A stretch of 8,666 nt of DNA from Candidatus Nealsoniibacteriota bacterium. Lineage in GTDB: Bacteria; Patescibacteriota; Minisyncoccia; Minisyncoccales; PWPS01. The stretch is taken from the NCBI GenBank assembly GCA_003554445.1, contig PWGJ01000052.1, forward strand, positions 1 through 8,666. The letters are read 5' to 3'. The notes under the pieces were generated by a model that ran no database searches, was not told the origin of the DNA, and saw nothing but the letters and a program-made list of their open reading frames with translations. Below, piece after piece: positions 1 through 6,399 of the stretch (its first letter is position 1; each line of letters begins with the position of its first letter). Position numbers and translations under genes: made by a program.

Positions 1-242
1 AAATAGAAAGAAAAGTTGACGAAATGGGTGTCCTTCTTTCTCTCCACGTTCACGCTGATGACATGGGTCAAGTAATCGGTAAACAAGGTTCCACTGCCAG
101 AGCTATTAGAAGCTTGGTAAGAATCATCGGTCTCAAGAATAAAGCTAGAGTAAACTTGAAGATCGTAGAACCCGATGAAAGATCCGGTGGAGGAAACTCC
201 AAGGACGACGACAGCGAAGGTCTTGAAGACATCAAAATATAG
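1..242 (+). CDS. khpA: KH-domain RNA-binding protein, KhpA/YlqC family (5' end missing)
   Basis: The reading frame is open from base 3, so the gene starts upstream of the window. The ATG at 24 is internal: the residues before it (IERKVDE) continue the usual family sequence. The visible part holds a type II KH fold. A beta strand (LLSLHVHADDMG) leads into the RNA-binding GxxG loop VIGKQGS, then a helix (TARAIRSLVRIIG) and a last strand (ARVNLKIVEP). An acidic, probably disordered tail follows (GGGNSKDDDSEGLED). KhpA proteins are small cytoplasmic RNA chaperones, usually encoded next to rpsP and ahead of rimM-trmD. Here trmD follows after 145 bases and rimM is absent. Codons such as GGT, ATC and AAC are richer here than in later genes, which fits high expression alongside a ribosomal-protein gene upstream (inference). 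Family assignment is firm; the precise cellular role is not. Confidence 0.9.
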   Translation, partial: IERKVDEMGVLLSLHVHADDMGQVIGKQGSTARAIRSLVRIIGLKNKARVNLKIVEPDERSGGGNSKDDDSEGLEDIKI

Positions 243-270
243 TTTGAAGTCATTTTAAAGACTTTTATAA

Positions 271-298
271 GCGATGCCGGTTTACGGCATCGCTTTTT
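271..298 (+). terminator. Intrinsic terminator after khpA
   Basis: A perfect 9-bp stem (gcgatgccg at 271-279 with cggcatcgc at 285-293) closes a 5-base loop and is followed by five T's (294-298). It lies 28 bases after the khpA stop. It therefore separates khpA from trmD, which then needs its own promoter. Confidence 0.93.
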
Positions 299-306
299 GT
301 ATAAAC

Positions 307-335
307 TTCACTTTTTAACAAAAAACGGTTAAAAT
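307..335 (+). promoter_or_regulatory. Candidate sigma70-type promoter for trmD
   Basis: TTCACT (307-312, 4 of 6 matches to TTGACA) is spaced 17 bases from TAAAAT (330-335, 5 of 6 matches to TATAAT). It sits just after the khpA terminator and would start transcription near 342, leaving a leader of about 45 bases before trmD. The surrounding DNA is very AT-rich, so chance matches are likely. The position, where a promoter is needed, is the main support. Confidence 0.4.
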
Positions 336-387
336 AAAACAATATTAATTAAGTCAGAGTAATAATTAAAGATTAATTTTAGATTTA

Positions 388-1056
388 ATGCGATTTGAAA
401 TAATTACAATTTTTCCGGATATCTTTAAGTCTTATTTTTCCGAAAGCCTTATAAAAAAGGCTAAGGATAATGATTTAATTGAAATTAACATACATGATCT
501 CAGAGAATATTCAGAAAACAAGTGGGGTGACGTGGACGGAAAGCCTTACGGAGGAGGAAGAGGTATGGTAATGAAGGTTGAGCCAATTTACAAAGCAGTT
601 AAAGATGTAAGACTTGAAGGGAAAAATAGCAAAGTAATACTCTTTACACCCCGGGGAACCGATTACACCCAAAAGAAAGCAACAGAATATTCGAAGCTTG
701 ATCAATTGATTATGATTTGTGGGCGTTATGAAGGAGTTGATGAACGAGTGAAAACTCATATAGCCGATGAATCGATATCAATAGGTGATTACGTACTAAT
801 CGGAGGAGAGATACCGGCTATGGCCGTTTTAGAGTCCGTTTCCAGGCTCGTACCCGGCGTTGTCGGAATAGATAATGAAGGCTTCTTGGAAGAAAGGGTT
901 AGAGATAAAGGAATGATAGAATATCCTCAGTACAGTAGACCGGAAGTTTTTACAACCGATGACGGAGAAAAATGGTCCGTTCCGGAAGTTTTGCTTTCCG
1001 GTCATCATAAAAATATAGAAAAATGGAGGGAAGAAAAAGGTGAAATAATAAAATAA
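388..1056 (+). CDS. trmD: tRNA (guanine-37-N1)-methyltransferase TrmD
   Basis: TrmD transfers a methyl group from S-adenosylmethionine to N1 of G37 in tRNAs that read codons starting with C or with G in the wobble-sensitive families, which prevents +1 frameshifting. The 222 residues show the family order. An N-terminal FPDIF is followed by the DGKPYGGGRGMVM stretch (about 50-62), then the SPOUT trefoil-knot region (VILFTPRG 83-90, ICGRYEGVDERV 110-121, SIGDYVLIGGEIPAM 131-145) and SRLVPGVVG (152-160). The tail has EYPQYSRPEV (178-187) and VLLSGHHKNIEKWR (201-214). Enzymes of this family are usually about 240-255 residues; the shortfall is at the C-terminus. The usual DSF-type motif carrying the catalytic Asp (Asp169 in E. 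coli) is not recognisable; Arg170 falls there by hand alignment. No Shine-Dalgarno is visible before the ATG. The ATPase gene starts 2 bases after the stop, so the two are probably co-transcribed. Confidence 0.95.
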   Translation: MRFEIITIFPDIFKSYFSESLIKKAKDNDLIEINIHDLREYSENKWGDVDGKPYGGGRGMVMKVEPIYKAVKDVRLEGKNSKVILFTPRGTDYTQKKATEYSKLDQLIMICGRYEGVDERVKTHIADESISIGDYVLIGGEIPAMAVLESVSRLVPGVVGIDNEGFLEERVRDKGMIEYPQYSRPEVFTTDDGEKWSVPEVLLSGHHKNIEKWREEKGEIIK

Positions 1057-1058
1057 AT

Positions 1059-3764
1059 ATGGAGGATTATCAAAAATCAGTTGAAGAAATAATAGAAGAA
1101 TTTTCATCTTGCCCGGATGGACTAGAAAAAAAAGAAGCTCAAAAGAGACTCTCAAAGCATGGTCCCAATAAAATACATCAGGAGGATTCCACACATCCGC
1201 TTTTAATATTTCTTGATCAATTTAAAAACGGATTAATTTATGTGCTTATTGCCGCTGCTTTAATAGCAGCTATCTTTGGTAAATGGGTTGATGTTTATGT
1301 TATCTTGGCCGTACTTTTGATAAATTCCGTTTTAGGATTTATTCAAGAATACAAGGCGGAAAGAGCGGTTGATGCTCTTATGGATATGATAGTTCCTAAA
1401 ACTAAGGTTTTTAGAGCCGGCGAACTTATGAAGATTCCCGCCGAAGAACTTGTTCCCGGTGATGTCGTCTTTATGGAAGAAGGAGATAAGATTCCCGCTG
1501 ATGTAAGGCTTATTGATGTAAGAAATTTTAGAACCAAAGAAGCCGCTCTTACCGGTGAATCTACACCCAGAAGAAAAATGACAGAAGCTTTGGAGGGTGG
1601 TGTTGATTTGGGCGATAGAAAGAATATGGCCTGGATGGGTACTTTTGTTGCCGGCGGAAAAGCTAAAGGGTTGGTGGTTTCAACCGGAGACGATACCGTG
1701 TTTGGTGAAATAGCCAAGGATATAGGAGAAATAGAAAAAAGCGGAGGCCACTTTGAAGAAAAAATTTCGGTTCTTGCTAAGCAGATGGCCATTTTTGCAT
1801 TCAGTGGGGCGGGTTTAATCTTTATTTTGTCCGTAATTCGGGAAGGAGTCAGTATCAGTGACGGATTGGAAGCTTTTGAAGAACCTCTTTTTGCCTCCAT
1901 AGCCGCTTTAGTTTCCGGAATCCCCGAAGGTCTTCCGGCTATAGCGGTTATAGTTTTAGCTGTTGGGGCAACGAGGATGGCGGATAGAAATGCAATTATA
2001 AGAAAACTTCCTGCAACGGAAACCCTGGGTGTAGCCGACCATATTTTAACTGATAAAACCGGAACTTTGACTCAAAATACGATGACGGTAAGAAGAGTGA
2101 TTTTGGCTCAAAAAGAGGTTAAAGTTACGGGAGAGGGATGGAATCCGGAAGGTGAGTTTTATATTGATAATAAAATAATATCTCCACTTGAAGATAATGA
2201 TTTGGACAAGCTTTTACATATTGCCGAGATTTGCAATCAAGCGGAACTTTCGCATGAAAAAAATGATGTGGATAAATACGAGATAATCGGCGATCCGACC
2301 GAGGGAGGTTTAGTCGTTTTGGCGGAAAAGGCGGGATTAAGGCAAGAGATAGTTTCCAGAGATGAGCGGAAACTGGATGACATGCCATTCAACTCCGATA
2401 TGAAGCTTAGAGCCTCTTTAGTGCAACTGAAAGATGAAAAGCAAATTTATACTGTTGGAGCTCCTGAAAAGATAATAGAAAAATGCGATTATATTTTAGA
2501 AAACGGAGAAAAAAAGGAGTTAACTAAAAAGAAAAAAGAGGAGATGATTTCCAAGATGGAAAAGATGTCCGATGAAGCGATGAGAGCCATAGGATTAGCC
2601 TACGGGGCGGTTGAAAACGGAAGGCAAAGAGTCGCTAAAGATATGATTGAGGGATTGGTTTTAGTCGGTATAGTGGGAATGATTGATCCTCCCAGACCGG
2701 AAGTAAAAGAGGCGATTGAAAAGTCCGAATCAGCCGGCGTCAGGGTAATTATGGTTACGGGAGATCACAAAAAAACCGCTGCTGCAATAGCTAAAAAAAT
2801 AGGAATAGTTAAAGAAAAGAAGGGCTATCCGATAGCTGTAAGCCAGAAGGAATTGGAAAAAATGTCTGAGGTTGAATTTAGAGATAAGGTTAAAAATGTA
2901 AATGTTTTTGCCAGGCTCACTCCACATATGAAGCTTAAAATTGCTCAAACTCTTCAGGAGGAAGGAGCAATAATTGCAATGACCGGAGACGGGGTAAATG
3001 ATGCCCCGGCTGTAAAACAAGCTGATATCGGAATCGCAATGGGAATAATGGGAACCGATGTAACCAAAGAAGCCGGAGAGATTGTTTTAGCTGATGATAA
3101 TTTTGCCTCAATTGTTAACGCCATAGAAGAAGGGCGAACCGTATTTGAAAATACCAGAAAAGCGAGCTCCTCACTAATTACCAGTAATTTCGGTGAGATA
3201 GGAACAATAATCACTTCGATAATTATAGGATTTCCCTTACCTCTTCTTCCGACTCAAATTTTATGGGTTAATTTAGTAACTGATGGTGTAATGGGTGTTC
3301 CTCTCGCTTTAGAGCCGGCTCATGAAGATGTATTAAATAAACCTCCGAGGAAAAAAGAAGAGAACATTCTAACCAAAGAGATTATCCCTTATTTTGCTAT
3401 CATGACCGTACTTATGGCTGGACTAGCTCTATTAATTTTCAATGATTTTCAGGCTTACTCAATAGAAAAGGCTAGAACCGGAGCTTTCAGTGTTATTGCT
3501 TTCACTCAACTCTTTAATGCGGTAAATCTTAGATCAATTAGAAAATCAATATTTGAAATTGGGTTTTTAACCAACAAATATATAGTTTTAGGATTTTTAG
3601 CCGGAATTATTCTTCAACTTGCCGTTATTTGGACTCCCGGAATTCGTGATGCATTTCAATTTCACCCCTTAAGTGGTTGGGAGATATTTATAATTGCGCT
3701 TCTTGCTTCATCAGTCTTTTGGGTTAGTGAAATTTATAAGAAACTAAGATACAACTTGAAATGA
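1059..3764 (+). CDS. Cation-transporting P-type ATPase, Ca2+-ATPase (P2A-like) type
   Basis: This integral membrane pump couples ATP hydrolysis, through an aspartyl-phosphate, to cation export. It has a Cation_ATPase_N region (about 1-70), then TM1-TM2 (58-95). The actuator domain carries TGES (165-168), followed by TM3 (near 243-261) and TM4 with PEGLP (289-293). The phosphorylation motif DKTGTLT starts at D332. The nucleotide domain follows, then the hinge motif TGDGVND (642-648). TM5-TM10 run from about 706 to the end. Residues matching SERCA calcium ligands are E290 (TM4), N710 and E713 (TM5), and N738, T741 and D742 (TM6). This favours Ca2+ over H+ or heavy metals. Two oddities stand out. 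The position of SERCA E908 in TM8 is Gln817, and the KGAPE motif of the nucleotide pocket reads VGAPE (V466), replacing the lysine equivalent to SERCA K515. A GGAGG lies just inside the gene at 1061-1065, and no proper ribosome binding site precedes the ATG. Substrate is inferred; Mn2+ is possible. Confidence 0.93.
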   Translation: MEDYQKSVEEIIEEFSSCPDGLEKKEAQKRLSKHGPNKIHQEDSTHPLLIFLDQFKNGLIYVLIAAALIAAIFGKWVDVYVILAVLLINSVLGFIQEYKAERAVDALMDMIVPKTKVFRAGELMKIPAEELVPGDVVFMEEGDKIPADVRLIDVRNFRTKEAALTGESTPRRKMTEALEGGVDLGDRKNMAWMGTFVAGGKAKGLVVSTGDDTVFGEIAKDIGEIEKSGGHFEEKISVLAKQMAIFAFSGAGLIFILSVIREGVSISDGLEAFEEPLFASIAALVSGIPEGLPAIAVIVLAVGATRMADRNAIIRKLPATETLGVADHILTDKTGTLTQNTMTVRRVILAQKEVKVTGEGWNPEGEFYIDNKIISPLEDNDLDKLLHIAEICNQAELSHEKNDVDKYEIIGDPTEGGLVVLAEKAGLRQEIVSRDERKLDDMPFNSDMKLRASLVQLKDEKQIYTVGAPEKIIEKCDYILENGEKKELTKKKKEEMISKMEKMSDEAMRAIGLAYGAVENGRQRVAKDMIEGLVLVGIVGMIDPPRPEVKEAIEKSESAGVRVIMVTGDHKKTAAAIAKKIGIVKEKKGYPIAVSQKELEKMSEVEFRDKVKNVNVFARLTPHMKLKIAQTLQEEGAIIAMTGDGVNDAPAVKQADIGIAMGIMGTDVTKEAGEIVLADDNFASIVNAIEEGRTVFENTRKASSSLITSNFGEIGTIITSIIIGFPLPLLPTQILWVNLVTDGVMGVPLALEPAHEDVLNKPPRKKEENILTKEIIPYFAIMTVLMAGLALLIFNDFQAYSIEKARTGAFSVIAFTQLFNAVNLRSIRKSIFEIGFLTNKYIVLGFLAGIILQLAVIWTPGIRDAFQFHPLSGWEIFIIALLASSVFWVSEIYKKLRYNLK

Positions 3765-4417
3765 AAATATATCCTTCGATAACCGGAAATAGTTTTAGAG
3801 AATTGGAAAGCAAAATAGAAGAAGCTGAAGAATCCGGAATTTTTGAAATACCTCTTTTTGTTCAAAGGATTTCCGAACCGGAAAGGAGAGAGATTTATAA
3901 TAAACTCAAAAAGAGTAGTATAAGTGAGATTCCTCTTGTTCACATCAGAAATAAAATGGATCTTTGGGAGCTGAAGTTTTTAAAGAAAAAGTTTAATACA
4001 ACTTATTTTACTATTCACGAAAGTGGATTTAGTTATCTGGAGAAATGGAAAGGGTTTGAAAAAGATCTTTATTTGGAGATGAGCACTGATGATATTGTTA
4101 ATGAGAATGTAAAAGTTGAGGAGATAGGCGGATTTTGTGTTGACCTTTCTCACTACATAAAACAGAAGGATAGAGGCACTATAGATTACGATTATGTTTA
4201 TAACCGAAGAGATAAGAGTGAGCTGTTTCAATGCAATCATGTAAGTGGATATTGTCCGAAAAACAAGGAAGATCTACATTTTGTTGAAGATAAGTCCAGT
4301 TTTGACTACCTGAAAGAGTTGCCGGATTTTACTTTCGGGGAGGTGGTAGCAGTGGAGGTTTTTAATAATATAGAAAGGCAACTTGAGTTTAAGAGTTACA
4401 TTGAAAACATCTTATAA
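3761..4417 (+). CDS. Predicted TIM-barrel protein with an endonuclease IV/xylose isomerase-like metal site
   Basis: I do not recognise this 218-residue protein by overall sequence. It alternates eight hydrophobic strands with helices, as in a TIM barrel: KIYPSI, IFEIPLFV, IPLVHI, TYFTIHE, LYLEMS, GFCVDLSHY, FQCNHVSGY and VVAVEVFNN. Polar residues at strand ends fall in the order of the nine zinc ligands of endonuclease IV: H61, H86, E106, D128 and H131 (DxxH), H160, D171 and H173 (DxH), E199. The same superfamily includes sugar-phosphate isomerases and epimerases, so the substrate could be a sugar rather than abasic DNA. It is much shorter than Nfo (about 280 residues) and lacks the usual N-terminal HVS motif. 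No signal peptide is seen, so it is probably cytoplasmic. Its ATG overlaps the ATPase stop (ATGA, 4 bases), implying translational coupling. Fold and metal site are hand-read inferences. Confidence 0.6.
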   Translation: MKIYPSITGNSFRELESKIEEAEESGIFEIPLFVQRISEPERREIYNKLKKSSISEIPLVHIRNKMDLWELKFLKKKFNTTYFTIHESGFSYLEKWKGFEKDLYLEMSTDDIVNENVKVEEIGGFCVDLSHYIKQKDRGTIDYDYVYNRRDKSELFQCNHVSGYCPKNKEDLHFVEDKSSFDYLKELPDFTFGEVVAVEVFNNIERQLEFKSYIENIL

Positions 4418-4438
4418 GTATCTTGACTTATTTTTTTT
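4414..4438 (+). terminator. Weak AT-rich hairpin with T-run after the TIM-barrel gene
   Basis: Six bases (ataagt at 4414-4419) can pair with acttat (4426-4431) around a 6-base loop, and eight T's cover 4431-4438. Only one G-C pair supports the stem and it overlaps the stop codon. This is at best a weak terminator. It also overlaps the -35 box of the next candidate promoter. Confidence 0.25.
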
Positions 4439-4450
4439 AGAAGTAATAAT
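4423..4450 (+). promoter_or_regulatory. Candidate sigma70-type promoter for the secreted helical protein
   Basis: TTGACT (4423-4428, 5 of 6 to consensus) and AATAAT (4445-4450, 5 of 6) are separated by 16 bases. The predicted start of transcription is near 4457, about 34 bases before the ATG at 4491. The location, in the first real gap after a long operon, supports it. The AT-rich background weakens it. Confidence 0.42.
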
Positions 4451-4490
4451 TACGAAAAGGTCATAAAATATTAATTAATAAAAAAGGTTT

Positions 4491-5204
4491 ATGAAAAAAC
4501 TTATAATCACAACACTCTTACTTTCCCTTTTCTTTGTAGGTGTTACCTATGGACAAGAGCAGGGCAACTTTCAAGATGTTATGGATGGTATTGAAGAAGC
4601 AACATCTAGAATTCAAGAAGATGTTAGGGAGAGGATAGGAGACAATTTAGGTCAAAAAGTGAGGGAGATGAGGCAAGAAGGTGAAAAGAAGGGTGATGAG
4701 TTTGGTCAAAAAGTGAGGGAGATGGCCATGCAAAGAGCCGAAGAATTAAGGGAAGAAAGAAAAGAGAGAGTGGAAGAAGCAAAAAATAGATTCAATGAAC
4801 TGGCTGATCAAGCTTCTAGTGAAGCACAAAGATTTAGAGGCATGCCTGAAGGGTTAGATATAATAAACGAGCATGCAACCGACAGACATGCCGAGAGATT
4901 AGAAGAAGTTGAGGCGCTTATAGCTGATCTTGATGATGAGGATTTAAGCGAGGAAGAAAAAGAAGAGCTAAATAACCTAAAAGAAGAAGCGACAAGCCTA
5001 TGGGAAGAACTTCCCGAAAGAGGAGCAAAAAGTTACTTTGAAGAATTAGGAGACCTTGAGGATCCTGAAGATATTCGAACCGGAGCTTTTAATGCTTTAA
5101 GAAGCTTTAGAGACGATCATGTTGACTTCATGGAAGCTGTAGAAAATCTTAAGGAAAGAGCTCAGGAATTAGGAGAAGAAAAAGAGGAAGGAGAAGAAGA
5201 GTAA
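4491..5204 (+). CDS. Secreted, highly charged alpha-helical (coiled-coil-like) protein of unknown function
   Basis: I do not recognise a family. The 237-residue product starts with a clear Sec signal peptide: MKK, a hydrophobic core to about residue 18, and likely cleavage after TYG (residue 21) before QEQG. The rest is almost entirely predicted helix, rich in Glu, Lys and Arg, poor in Pro and Gly, and without Cys. GQKVREM occurs twice, at residues 54-60 and 72-78, encoded by an exact 21-base DNA repeat. Later stretches (EERKERVEEAKNRF, SEEEKEELNNLKEEA) look like coiled coil or helical bundle, and the last dozen residues are mostly acidic. No lipobox or sortase signal is visible, so it is probably released or held by partners. 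The gene stands alone between a candidate promoter and a strong terminator. An A-rich AAGG lies only 3 bases before the ATG, too close for a normal Shine-Dalgarno. Export is well supported; function is unknown. Confidence 0.85.
   Translation: MKKLIITTLLLSLFFVGVTYGQEQGNFQDVMDGIEEATSRIQEDVRERIGDNLGQKVREMRQEGEKKGDEFGQKVREMAMQRAEELREERKERVEEAKNRFNELADQASSEAQRFRGMPEGLDIINEHATDRHAERLEEVEALIADLDDEDLSEEEKEELNNLKEEATSLWEELPERGAKSYFEELGDLEDPEDIRTGAFNALRSFRDDHVDFMEAVENLKERAQELGEEKEEGEEE
4650..4724 (+). repeat. Exact 21-base direct repeat inside the helical protein gene
   Basis: The 21 bases at 4650-4670 recur without change at 4704-4724, a 54-base (18-codon) period that keeps the frame and encodes GQKVREM both times. 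Eighteen residues are five turns of an ideal alpha helix, so both copies would face the same side. A recent small internal duplication is likely. Confidence 0.85.
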
Positions 5205-5227
5205 TCTTATTTTCAAATTCATAGATA

Positions 5228-5263
5228 GAAAATGAGCACTGAGAAGTGCTCATTTTCTTTTTT
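5228..5263 (+). terminator. Strong intrinsic terminator after the secreted helical protein
   Basis: A perfect 13-bp stem (5228-5240 with 5245-5257) closes on a GAGA tetraloop of the GNRA type and is followed by six T's (5258-5263). It begins 24 bases after the stop codon at 5204 and is the strongest terminator in the window. Confidence 0.95.
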
Positions 5264-5271
5264 AATAATAA

Positions 5272-5300
5272 TTGCTAAAATTAAAATAGATTAATTAAAT
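5272..5300 (+). promoter_or_regulatory. Candidate promoter for the DUF3221/eight-cysteine protein
   Basis: TTGCTA (5272-5277) is 17 bases from TTAAAT (5295-5300), directly after the strong terminator. Transcription would begin at about 5307, essentially at the ATG at 5308. If correct, the mRNA is leaderless or nearly so, which agrees with the lack of a Shine-Dalgarno. Sequence quality is modest and the region is almost pure A/T. Confidence 0.3.
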
Positions 5301-5307
5301 AATTAAT

Positions 5308-6393
5308 ATGGTTCAAAAAACTCTAAAATATATAATTATAATTATTTTACTGCTGCTCGTTGTCTTTATTTTTTATGGATTAGAGGAGGAAGAAAGAGAC
5401 CCTTTAATTGAAGGAGTTATTTATGAAATTACGGACACAAGCTTTCTTGTTGCCGAAGGTCTTAAAGCAGACAGTTTTGAAAGTGTAAATGATTTGGATG
5501 GTAGAGCGGTCAGATTCGGTTTGATTGATGAATTGGAGGTCATTGATCAAGAAGGGCAATCAATCGATTTTGAAAACTTAAGCACCGGAAATAAGGTCAA
5601 AGTTTGGCATACCGGTTTTGTTAGGGAAACATATCCCGAACAGGCTAACGCAATGCGAATTCAAATTGTCGATCCGGAAGGAGAATTAAAATTCCCTGAA
5701 GAAGAAAGTTATGAAAGTGATTTGCTGGGAATTTCTCTTGAGATCCCGAAAGAGGCGGAGATAAATTATGAAGAAGGCCGGTTGAAGGTTACCTTCGTCG
5801 GTCCGGACAGCCATATGACTGAAATTACCGATGGCTTCACCTTGTTCGTTGATCTTTATGATGATGATTTGGAAGCCGTCACTGAAGATATCTTTAGTCG
5901 AGAAACGGAGATTTTGGATGCAATCAGTGATCCGGAAGAGACGGAATTAAGTGAATTTGAGGGTTATGAATTTGTTGTCGAAGGGGGACTAGGAAATGAA
6001 ATTAATTATTTCATTTATCAATTTGAAAACAAAGTTATAGCTTTAAGTTATTCTATAATCGATCCCAACGATGTAGGATATATTAAAAAAGTGGAAAGAA
6101 TTGTCAGTAGCATAGAAGTTAAAGATGGTTTGCAGGTTGCTGATGAGTGTGTTGTCAGCGGATGCAGTGGAGAGCTTTGTGAATTGGAGAGCATGGAAAG
6201 TACCTGCGAACACTTACCCGGAGCTGAATGCTTGGAGTATGCCGGCTGTCAATTTATTGATGATGAATGTGGTTGGGTTTTAACTGAAGAGTCTGCTGAG
6301 TGCTTTATCGAAATTGAGGAGGAATTCGGACCCGAAGTTAGAGATAGCAGAATCGGATATCTGTTTGAAGAGGCGGAAGAAATCTTAAATTAG
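5308..6393 (+). CDS. Membrane-anchored extracytoplasmic protein: DUF3221-like domain plus eight-cysteine cluster
   Basis: The 361-residue protein has one N-terminal hydrophobic segment (about residues 8-23) after a short MVQKTLK, with no good cleavage site, so it is probably an anchor. Residues 35-122 resemble the DUF3221/YobA OB-fold family: EGVIYEITDTSFLVAEG, then GNKVKVWHTG and the ETYPEQANAMRIQIV ending. Residues about 135-272 form a second alpha/beta region (LLGISLEIPKEAEI to IVSSIEV), similar in style to lipoprotein domains that read like PsbP or DUF4367; this is uncertain. The C-terminal part holds all eight cysteines of the protein (281, 286, 291, 300, 308, 314, 321, 332). It starts CVVSGCSGELC and includes ECGW, matching the pattern I recall as the eight-cysteine-cluster domain, which would form four disulfides outside the cytoplasm. 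The lactate dehydrogenase gene begins 6 bases after the stop. No Shine-Dalgarno is visible. Molecular function is unknown. Confidence 0.83.
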   Translation: MVQKTLKYIIIIILLLLVVFIFYGLEEEERDPLIEGVIYEITDTSFLVAEGLKADSFESVNDLDGRAVRFGLIDELEVIDQEGQSIDFENLSTGNKVKVWHTGFVRETYPEQANAMRIQIVDPEGELKFPEEESYESDLLGISLEIPKEAEINYEEGRLKVTFVGPDSHMTEITDGFTLFVDLYDDDLEAVTEDIFSRETEILDAISDPEETELSEFEGYEFVVEGGLGNEINYFIYQFENKVIALSYSIIDPNDVGYIKKVERIVSSIEVKDGLQVADECVVSGCSGELCELESMESTCEHLPGAECLEYAGCQFIDDECGWVLTEESAECFIEIEEEFGPEVRDSRIGYLFEEAEEILN

Positions 6394-6399
6394 ATTACC

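Noticed and set aside
24..242. ATG at 24 as the true start of khpA
   Set aside because: The frame is open upstream and the preceding residues fit the family, so the KH fold would be truncated if translation began there.
982..1001. Inverted repeat ccggaa/ttccgg inside trmD
   Set aside because: It encodes conserved TrmD residues, the stem is only 6 bp with an 8-base loop, and no T-run follows, so it is not a terminator.
1343..1900. Open frame of 185 codons on the minus strand
   Set aside because: It lies wholly opposite the ATPase gene, is Ser/Pro/Thr-rich with no recognisable motif, and is a mirror of the coding strand's codon bias.
3761..3764. UGA recoding (Gly code of Gracilibacteria/Absconditabacteria)
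   Set aside because: The ATPase ends naturally at UGA in a 4-base overlap with the next ATG, and the protein is full length without readthrough.
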